From JBBRLA01 sp038231615 (GTDB lineage Bacteria; Myxococcota_A; Polyangia; Palsa-1104; JAEUJZ01): DNA of 27,447 nt. Below the pieces are notes generated by a model. That model saw only the letters and a list, made by a program, of their open reading frames with translations, did not search any database and was not told where the DNA came from. Position 1 is the first letter of the stretch. Every line of letters starts with the position of its first letter. A program made the translations under genes and the position numbers. Below, piece by piece: positions 22,135 to 27,447 of this stretch. The stretch is taken from the NCBI GenBank assembly GCA_038231615.1, contig JBBRLA010000019.1:1-27447 (forward strand), written 5' to 3'.

Positions 22135-23381
22135 TTTCGCTCCTGTACTCGCACCTGGGGCGCCCGCTCTGCCTCGCGCACTGCCCAGGTGATGAATTGC
22201 CCGATGATGTCCGCCTTCGTCGTGGTCTTACGGTCTTTGTTGCCATCCTGGAGAAGGTCCTGGCCCAAAAGAATGTTGGCGCGCGGCGACTCGGCCCAAT
22301 TTATGAGTACCATGGCGTAATCATTCTCGCCAGCGAGGGCGTGGACGCGCATGTGGAGCGGGGAGGGCATGCGGCCCTTCTGGCCCAAGACGAAGTTAGT
22401 CTTGGCGTTCTGCAGCGAACGAAAGAAAAAGGGCAGGGGCAGCCCGAAGGCGGCCCGCTGCACCAGCCGCGGCGGTGGGGCGCCTGGTCGCAGGGATGCC
22501 TTGACCTCGAAGTAGTCGGACAGCGGCGGCATCCCGAGGGCGTTGCGGCGCAGCGTAGAGCGAAAGTCACGGAACAGGCGTCCGGTACGTTCGAGCGCCT
22601 CGTCCGGGGTCGAGAAGCGCAGCGGCAGGGTACGCAGCGTTTCGATGCCATCCAGAGTGCGGAGCGATGGATGGGGATCGCCTATATCCAGCGAGTGTCT
22701 GCTGTGCTGGGACAGGAAGCGTCGATAGACATCGGTGACGTGATCCAGGCCCTCCATCAGACGGTCCAGGAGCGCCTGACGATCGAGTGCTGGCTGGTTC
22801 GGGGACTGCGCTGACCAGGGGAATTCGCTCCCTGGACACAGGGCGAGGGATCCAAAGCCGCGCCTGCTACGCGCACCGATGCCGCCGAAGTGGACCCACA
22901 GCCACAGCGTTGCGCCGAGCAACTCTTCGAGCCCTGCGAGCTCAGGCCCACGGAGAGAGAACTCGACGATGATGGGGTCATCCTTCTTCGTAAGGACTGC
23001 CTGTGGCTTTCCCTCCCGGGGACCCTTCTCCTCGAAGAGGCCATACCCCAGGTAGCACAACCCAGGTTGCCTGGTGGGATCCGGGCACCTCCCCTTATAG
23101 TCTTCCATCTTGCCGCCCTGCGGCGGCCGGACATCCACTCGAGAGCGGCGCTCGGTGTCGCCGAAGATCAGGGATTCAATTCGCCGCAGTTCGTCGATCA
23201 TCCTCTGTTGATCGTCTGGATTGGTAGAGCGTGGCCGCAGAATCGCCGCCATCGCCACCCGAAACCAGGAACGCAACACGCCGCGCACGGAGCTAGGGCG
23301 AAACGGCAGGAAAGGATCGACTTCCCAGGGTCGTGCCGATCCGATAAACGCAGGAGTCAGCAGCCGGAGGTGCGCCTTCAT
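22131..23381 (-). CDS. cmr1: Type III-B CRISPR RAMP protein Cmr1
   Basis: This is 416 residues from ATG 23381, which has GGGGGAG 6 bases upstream; the frame extends 27 codons further but without a ribosome site. The N-terminus MKAHLRLLTPAFIGSARPW followed by FRPSSVRGVLRSWFR is the Cmr1 form 'l.f.TP.f.gga......E.R..siRg.lR.w.R'. SLIFGDTERRSRV and GGIGARSRRGFGSL (glycine-rich loop) follow. Cmr1 binds the crRNA/target 3' end of the complex. This is the first gene of the operon, and all downstream genes through the deaminase follow with overlaps or gaps of at most 6 bp. Confidence 0.93.
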   Translation of the reverse strand: MKAHLRLLTPAFIGSARPWEVDPFLPFRPSSVRGVLRSWFRVAMAAILRPRSTNPDDQQRMIDELRRIESLIFGDTERRSRVDVRPPQGGKMEDYKGRCPDPTRQPGLCYLGYGLFEEKGPREGKPQAVLTKKDDPIIVEFSLRGPELAGLEELLGATLWLWVHFGGIGARSRRGFGSLALCPGSEFPWSAQSPNQPALDRQALLDRLMEGLDHVTDVYRRFLSQHSRHSLDIGDPHPSLRTLDGIETLRTLPLRFSTPDEALERTGRLFRDFRSTLRRNALGMPPLSDYFEVKASLRPGAPPPRLVQRAAFGLPLPFFFRSLQNAKTNFVLGQKGRMPSPLHMRVHALAGENDYAMVLINWAESPRANILLGQDLLQDGNKDRKTTTKADIIGQFITWAVREAERAPQVRVQERK

Positions 23382-23602
23382 CGAATTCTCCCCCTTATCC
23401 AAGGGATACTGATTATCTGACGACTGTACCCAATGCGGGCCCAACCTTAGCAGAGCGACCATGTGTGCTGCAATGGTTCTGGGCCGCAGCTTCTGTCCTA
23501 AGTAAGAAAGACGCCGTTTCCCCCGAAAAACCTCGCATTAAATCATCACGCGTCGGTAATTTGTTTATGGATCCATATTACGGCGCCTGCTGCTAAGCAG
23601 GA
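23382..23602 (-). promoter_or_regulatory. AT-rich leader region of the cmr operon
   Basis: About 220 bp without a gene. The part 23527-23580 is clearly richer in A/T than its surroundings and holds the perfect palindrome TATGGATCCATA (23566-23577), enclosed by GTAAT/ATTAC arms. On the - strand GATAAT (complement of 23412-23417) could be a -10 box, but no convincing -35 box is seen. CCTGCT-GCTA-AGCAGG (23586-23601) forms a perfect hairpin that may end transcription from the MNT-HEPN gene. Confidence 0.45.
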
Positions 23603-23708
23603 GATCCTAAGCCATGTCCCTTCGCGGTCGCCAGTCACACGGGCAGCGCGTCAGGTCGGCGGCGCATGGAGGGACCCTGAGCCATGTCCCTTCGCGGTCG
23701 CCAGTCAC
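23603..23708. repeat. Two-copy 36-bp direct repeat, 70-bp period
   Basis: Copies at 23603-23638 and 23673-23708 share an identical 29-bp core (23610-23638 and 23680-23708; central part GTCCCTTCGCGGTCGCCAGT) and differ at two bases in the outer part. The 34-bp interval gives the spacing of a one-spacer CRISPR, but the repeat lacks typical CRISPR ends. The second copy contains the stop codon of the MNT-HEPN gene, and AGGGAC/GTCCCT (23670-23675, 23686-23691) can pair. A partial third copy (CCCTTCGCGGTC, 24621-24632) lies upstream of that gene. Confidence 0.75.
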
Positions 23709-24571
23709 CCTCCCTCCCCCCGAAACCCCTCGATCCTCACAAGACAATACTCCTCAGTCCGCTCCCGCAGCAAGCGGACCCGATCCCCCAGCCAGGCCAG
23801 CTCCTCCTCCGTAATCCTATAATTCTCGTTATATCGTGCGTCGATATACGCTTTTTTCAGCAGCTTGAACCGCCGCTGCTCTTCCGGCGTGCTGCGGGGA
23901 AAGATCCCCCGCAGGCCCGCGTGCTGGTTGGCTGCCAGCTTGCCGAGTGCCTCGATGTTGTGGCTTCTCGGCTTGTACCCCGAGAACACCAGCAGGGTGG
24001 CGGCGTAGAGGCGTTCGGTGGCCTGGTGCAGATAGAACGCCGCGTTGTTATGGCTGCCCCGAGATAGCGCGTTGCCGAAGTCGATCAAGAACTCCCCCGC
24101 ACTCTCGAACCACTTCCGAAAATCCCGATTCGCCTGCTCTCGCCGGTCGGTCAGCGACAGCTCCGCCTGCTCCTTGGGCGCCGATAGAATCTGCCGCCCC
24201 GAGTCGAAGAGCACCACCCCTTCCTTGATGATGTCCACGAAGAAGAACTGCCCCTTGCCGAGCTTCTTGTTCACGCACTTAATGTCGTGTGCGATGACGC
24301 TCACCTCGGTGGTCATGCCGGGCAGGGCCTCGGCGCGGTTCTCCACCGTGCTCCACAGCTCGTCGCGCTCCGCCACCGCGTTGTTCTGCACGATCACCAG
24401 GATGTCGAAGTCACTCCGGTAGCCGGTCTTCTCGTCTTCCACCCAGTCCCCGCGGGCGAAGCTGCCGAACAGGATGATGATCTCCGCGGGCGCGTTCTTG
24501 CGGATGACGCCGACGATGGCCTCGATCTGCTCCTGCTTGCCCTGTGGCAGGTGAGACAGGTCTCGCTTCAT
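23705..24571 (-). CDS. Fused nucleotidyltransferase (MNT) - HEPN domain protein
   Basis: This is 288 residues from ATG 24571. That start gives MKRDLSHLPQGKQEQIEAIV, the usual opening of this fusion family; the open frame continues to GTG 24718, but that stretch contains a repeat fragment. Residues 28-125 form a minimal nucleotidyltransferase: IIILFGSFARGDW (Gly36, Ser37) and SDFDILVIV (Asp54, Asp56). Residues about 140-280 form a HEPN domain: AAFYLHQATERLYAATLLVFSGYKPRSHNIEALG and later YIDARYNENYRI. The Rx4-6H catalytic motif of toxic HEPN RNases is not evident, so an RNase is doubtful. Two-gene MntA-HepT pairs are toxin-antitoxin systems in which MNT AMPylates HEPN; this single-chain form has no settled role. 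It follows the AAA-PD-(D/E)XK gene on the same strand. Confidence 0.85.
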   Translation of the reverse strand: MKRDLSHLPQGKQEQIEAIVGVIRKNAPAEIIILFGSFARGDWVEDEKTGYRSDFDILVIVQNNAVAERDELWSTVENRAEALPGMTTEVSVIAHDIKCVNKKLGKGQFFFVDIIKEGVVLFDSGRQILSAPKEQAELSLTDRREQANRDFRKWFESAGEFLIDFGNALSRGSHNNAAFYLHQATERLYAATLLVFSGYKPRSHNIEALGKLAANQHAGLRGIFPRSTPEEQRRFKLLKKAYIDARYNENYRITEEELAWLGDRVRLLRERTEEYCLVRIEGFRGEGG

Positions 24572-24714
24572 CGTCCCGGTAAACGACAGCAAGGCCCCCG
24601 GCTCCCCGACGGGAGCGGGCCCCTTCGCGGTCCTGTCCGCCTCACCCACGTTGGGAACCTGATCCTCAGGAAGGGACTCGGTCATGGGCGCATCATACCC
24701 CTTGGCGAGCGACT

Positions 24715-26250
24715 TCACGCACCGAAGACGTGGATGCGCTGGCCGGCCGGGCCCTCCGCGGCGGTTTCGTAGAGCTTCTCCTCGAAGGGGCGGCTGCTGC
24801 GGTCAAAGAGGATCAGGTAGCCTTCCTTCATCCCCAGCCGGTCCAGATACCCGCTGAGTTGCTCGATGCCCTCCTGCAAGGTGCGGTCGCCCCGCTTCAC
24901 CTTCAGTTCCAGGGCATGCCGCTCACCGTGGAAGCCGACGAGCAGATCGGCCCGCCCCGAACCCAGCGCGAACTCCCGCTGGATGCTGCCTCCGCCGTTG
25001 ACGATCCTTTGCAGAAACGCCATCAGCATCAGGTGCGGCCCCGCTTCCTGGTAGTCGTAGCGACCCAGCCATGCCTCGGAATTCTCGGCGAAGAAGCGCT
25101 GGAAGGCCCGCAAGAGCGCCGGCATGTCCAGGGTGCCGTCGGGCCTTGTGTACCAGGCGGTCTGGTGGGGCAGGTTGGCCTGCATGATGGAAGTCAGCGC
25201 CCGCGGGATCAACTCCTTGTAGATGGCATTGCCGATGCGCAGGACCGGCCGGTCCGCGACCAGCCCCATGTCGCGGGCGTAGACCAGGTCATCATTCATG
25301 ATGTCCATCGGCATGTAGGTGCCGATCAACATGGGCTCGATGATGCGGCGGATGCGCGGCTCGCGCAGGCGCTCGGCCAGGGAGTCCAGGTGCGTGTCGC
25401 GGCGCTGGATCAGCAGTTCCTTGGCCGTTTCGATGTGCTCGGGCAAAACCGGCGCGGACCGGTCAGTCACCAGTACGTCCACCGCCTGCCGGGCCAGCGC
25501 ATTGACCAGCCACGGCTGGCCCTCGGTCAACTCGTACACCAGGGCGACGGCCTCGGGCTGAAAGACCTGCCCGGTGTCGGCGGTGTGCTGGGCGTATAGC
25601 TCCGCGATCTCCTCGCTGGTGAAATTGCGCAGCGTCAGCGATTCATCCTTGACGTTGAAGGGGCTGGCACTGTTCAGCCGTTCGCTGCCGCCGGAGGCGA
25701 ACTTGTAGTCACGCACGTCTCTCATGCCGCACAGGCACAGGGACCAGGGGAAGTGCCCCGGCCGGTTGCCGCATCCATTGCGGAGCTGGCGCAGGACCGA
25801 AATCAGGGTTTCGCCTGAGAGCGCGTCGATCTCGTCGAGGAAGAGTACCATGGGGCGGGGGCATGCCTCGCTGTAGGCGCGCAGCGCATCGAAGAGGCGG
25901 GAACCGGGAGGGGCCTTGGGCCACGCCGACGGGCGCAGCTCCGGAGGCAGGACTTCCTCGGCCGTGCGCAGCAAGAGATGAAGGATGGCGTGCTCGGCGG
26001 CACCGATGTTGTCCGGGAAGGCGGCGCCCATCTCCAGAGACAAGAGCAGCGAGGCGTAGCGCCCCTCCTCGGTCAGGGCGGCGGCCAGGGTGCGCAGGGC
26101 GGTGCTTTTCCCGGTCTGCCGGGGAGCGTGCAGAACGAAGTATGCCTGATCCTCGATCAGCGCTCGCACCGTCGGCAGCCGTCGCAGCGGCGGTAACATG
26201 TAGTGACGGTCGGGGAAGCACATACCCGATACGTTGAAGCGGCGTCCCAT
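24715..26250 (-). CDS. AAA-like ATPase with C-terminal PD-(D/E)XK nuclease domain
   Basis: This is 511 residues from ATG 26250 (MGRRFNVSGMCFPDRHYMLP); the family normally starts with FNxxGPCxPxxHYMLP, so the longer frame is not used. Walker A is HAPRQTGKSTALR (about 41-53, Lys48) and Walker B is MVLFLDEIDAL (Asp139, Glu140). LRNFTSEEIAELYAQHTADTGQ and LTEGQPWLVNALARQ are the winged-helix/lid elements of this ATPase group. The last 80 residues give GSGRADLLVGF (Asp435) and HALELKVKRG (Glu448, Lys450), a PD-(D/E)XK core. These proteins are common, often in many copies, in gamma/deltaproteobacteria and related groups. Their role is unknown; a mobile or defence function is inferred from copy number and domain make-up. 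Confidence 0.9.
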   Translation of the reverse strand: MGRRFNVSGMCFPDRHYMLPPLRRLPTVRALIEDQAYFVLHAPRQTGKSTALRTLAAALTEEGRYASLLLSLEMGAAFPDNIGAAEHAILHLLLRTAEEVLPPELRPSAWPKAPPGSRLFDALRAYSEACPRPMVLFLDEIDALSGETLISVLRQLRNGCGNRPGHFPWSLCLCGMRDVRDYKFASGGSERLNSASPFNVKDESLTLRNFTSEEIAELYAQHTADTGQVFQPEAVALVYELTEGQPWLVNALARQAVDVLVTDRSAPVLPEHIETAKELLIQRRDTHLDSLAERLREPRIRRIIEPMLIGTYMPMDIMNDDLVYARDMGLVADRPVLRIGNAIYKELIPRALTSIMQANLPHQTAWYTRPDGTLDMPALLRAFQRFFAENSEAWLGRYDYQEAGPHLMLMAFLQRIVNGGGSIQREFALGSGRADLLVGFHGERHALELKVKRGDRTLQEGIEQLSGYLDRLGMKEGYLILFDRSSRPFEEKLYETAAEGPAGQRIHVFGA

Positions 26251-26331
26251 GCCTTGACATACCACGACGGGAGCGAGATGGGCAGATCGTGCTCGCTTGG
26301 CGGTCCCGGCCGAGCAGAGCAACTCAAGTTC

Positions 26332-26532
26332 ATGGAAGAGATGCAGACGATCGGCAAAAAGGAGAGTATCGCCGACACCCTGCTGGGGATCTATCAGCAG
26401 CGCCTGGGCGCGGTGCCCGCATCGGTGCAGGGGTCACTGCTCGCCATCGAGGACACCGACCGCCTCAGCGCTCTTTTGCCGCTCTTCCTCAATGGCGGCG
26501 GCGACGACATCGCCCGAGCCTTGCTGTCCTGA
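26332..26532 (+). pseudogene. Fragment resembling the C-terminus of Rpn/DUF4351 putative transposases
   Basis: From ATG 26332 the frame gives 66 residues: EEMQTIGKKESIADTLLGIY, then QQRLGAVPASVQGSLLAIEDTDRLSALLPLFLNGGGDDIARALL. This matches the 'LxxRFGxLPxxxxxxLxxiexxexLxxLlxxaL' tail of Rpn-type PD-(D/E)XK proteins and DUF4351. The nuclease domain that should precede it is absent; upstream sequence in this frame is unrelated. It is probably the decayed end of a mobile element gene, divergent from the AAA gene. Confidence 0.4.
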
Positions 26533-26636
26533 AGATCCGCCGCTCCACTACCTCCCTATCGGGGATGCGGAGCCTTGGGTCCGGGCCGCAGGGACGAGTC
26601 AGCGGACTGTCTGCGCCATGGTCAGCGTCTCTGGGA

Positions 26637-27242
26637 TCACTCACGATCTTCCGATACGATCGCTAGCAGGATGCCCAGGATCTTGGCGATACGGTCGATG
26701 TGGTACTCGCGCCGGTCAATGGACAGCCGGTCTGATCTGAGGCGCAGGAATTTCCACAAATTCCCCGTCGTCACCGCGCCATAGATGGCCGGCATCTGGC
26801 TGCCCTCGCGCTCATTGAACATGCGGGCCGCGACCATTTCGGCTGCGCACTGGGCCAGGCCGCGTTTGAAGTCTTCATTCTTGGCCTCGACGATCGCGGC
26901 CACCGGAGCACGGACAAAGAATTGTTCAGGATCCCGTGACAGGAGGAAATCGCAGACCCCGTTCAGGCCCTTGGACTGATCCACGTTGAACTCGACGCCG
27001 GAGAACAGACCGATCGGTCGCTGCTTGCGCAGCTCCCAGAGCACGGGCGCGATGATCATCTCCGAGCGGGCCTTCTCTGTGTTCAGGGCCAGGGCCAGCG
27101 GGACGTGTTCCTCCAGCAGGGCTCGCAGCCCTTCGGACGGGGCGACTTCTTCCGTGGCGATGAACAGGTCCGTGCGCTCGTCCAGGATGAGCTGCAGGTC
27201 TTTCACCGCTGTCTCAATTTTCAAGAATTCGCTGTAAGCCAT
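26637..27242 (-). CDS. Hypothetical protein with PD-(D/E)XK nuclease-like core
   Basis: This is 201 residues. It matches a family known from cyanobacteria and other bacteria, recognised by EKARSEMIIAPVLWEL (residues 56-71, Glu61), FSGVEFNVDQSKGLNGVCDFLLS (Asp98) and APVAAIVEAKNEDFKRGLAQCAAEMVAA (Glu119, Lys121, Gln131). The order Glu-...-Asp-...-Glu-x-Lys-...-Gln is that of the PD-(D/E)XK nuclease fold. VTTGNLWKFLRL follows, a strand typical of the family. No function is established. It carries no DNA-binding domain of its own and is not obviously part of a toxin-antitoxin pair here. Its C-terminus converges with the DUF4351-like fragment. Confidence 0.7.
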   Translation of the reverse strand: MAYSEFLKIETAVKDLQLILDERTDLFIATEEVAPSEGLRALLEEHVPLALALNTEKARSEMIIAPVLWELRKQRPIGLFSGVEFNVDQSKGLNGVCDFLLSRDPEQFFVRAPVAAIVEAKNEDFKRGLAQCAAEMVAARMFNEREGSQMPAIYGAVTTGNLWKFLRLRSDRLSIDRREYHIDRIAKILGILLAIVSEDRE

Positions 27243-27447
27243 TCTCTATACCTATTCGATGGGAGCAGCAGTGGCAAGCTCGGGGACGACAGGGGCCGGC
27301 CGGGAAACGACTTCACATGAAGTCGTTTCCGTTCTCCCGAAGGCGGTGGACGGCCTCCGCCGGATGAGTATTGGCTGGGTGAGCCAGGAACGCTGACCCA
27401 GGTGAGATAACGGCCCCGCCGCGAATTCACGTTTCCCCGCCACGAAC
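27243..27447. other. Intergenic end of window with a strong palindrome
   Basis: No gene is supported in these 205 bp. The main structure is the palindrome GGAAACGACTTCA-CA-TGAAGTCGTTTCC (27303-27330). Further on TGGCT-GGGTG-AGCCA forms a small hairpin (about 27371-27385). No T-run follows either one. Confidence 0.5.
27303..27330. repeat. Perfect 13-bp inverted repeat
   Basis: Arms 27303-27315 and 27318-27330 are exact complements with a 2-base centre, giving a 12-bp stem closed by ACAT. It could be a terminator without T-tract, a protein-binding palindrome or part of a mobile repeat. Confidence 0.65.

Noticed and set aside
23603..23708. Minimal CRISPR array (two repeats, one 34-bp spacer)
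   Set aside because: Only two copies, no CRISPR-like repeat ends, and one copy overlaps a gene's stop codon; a similar paired repeat exists at 2547-2648 far from any cas gene. Kept as a repeat and a finding, not called CRISPR.
24572..24718. Longer MNT-HEPN start at GTG 24718 or ATG 24685
   Set aside because: The added residues match no family start and include a fragment of the local repeat; ATG 24571 gives the usual opening MKxxLSHLP. Not excluded entirely because of the GTGA overlap with the upstream stop.
1..27447. tRNA or rRNA genes and riboswitches
   Set aside because: None recognised by eye on either strand; a covariance-model scan would be needed to exclude small structured RNAs.

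Overview
The window is GC-rich, tightly packed bacterial DNA, probably from a Gram-negative (a lipobox lipoprotein, a sodium/solute symporter, a SelA). The genes do not fix a phylum, and I do not name one. No rRNA, tRNA or recognisable CRISPR array was seen.

Layout. (1) 1-4882, + strand: a carbohydrate/envelope gene run comprising the C-terminus of a glycosidase-like protein, a sodium:solute symporter, a GalU-like nucleotidyltransferase and a sulfatase/alkaline-phosphatase-superfamily protein. (2) 4874-8261: small stress or housekeeping genes, namely a ferritin-like helical protein with an ESFPASDPPS tail, a lipoprotein, a PA2169/DUF2383 four-helix protein, an N-terminally extended RidA-like protein and a SAM methyltransferase. 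(3) 8337-10482: selA (selenocysteine synthase) overlapping an HNH endonuclease gene. (4) 10483-11558: an ISL3-type insertion-sequence remnant and a Uma2-family nuclease. (5) 11671-23381, - strand: an eight-gene operon, cmr1-cas10(cmr2)-cmr3-cmr4-cmr5-cmr6 followed by a P-loop ATPase and an adenosine deaminase-like protein. (6) 23382-27242: a regulatory/repeat region, then an MNT-HEPN fusion, an AAA ATPase with a PD-(D/E)XK tail, a DUF4351-like fragment and a small PD-(D/E)XK protein. Parts 4-6 read as a defence island.

The main discovery candidate is part 5. It is a complete type III-B effector complex whose usual CARF nuclease is absent. In its place are two genes resembling the RADAR pair (RdrA ATPase and RdrB adenosine deaminase). 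The ATPase ends in what looks like a SAVED domain, a sensor of cyclic oligonucleotides. Cas10 keeps the GGDD cyclase motif, but its N-terminus shows no HD nuclease motif. The simplest model is that target RNA recognition switches on cyclic oligoadenylate synthesis, the SAVED-ATPase senses it, and the deaminase then edits or depletes adenosine nucleotides. That model is inference. What is read directly from the sequence is the gene order, the tight spacing, the Walker motifs, the complete set of deaminase metal and catalytic residues, and the GGDD motif.
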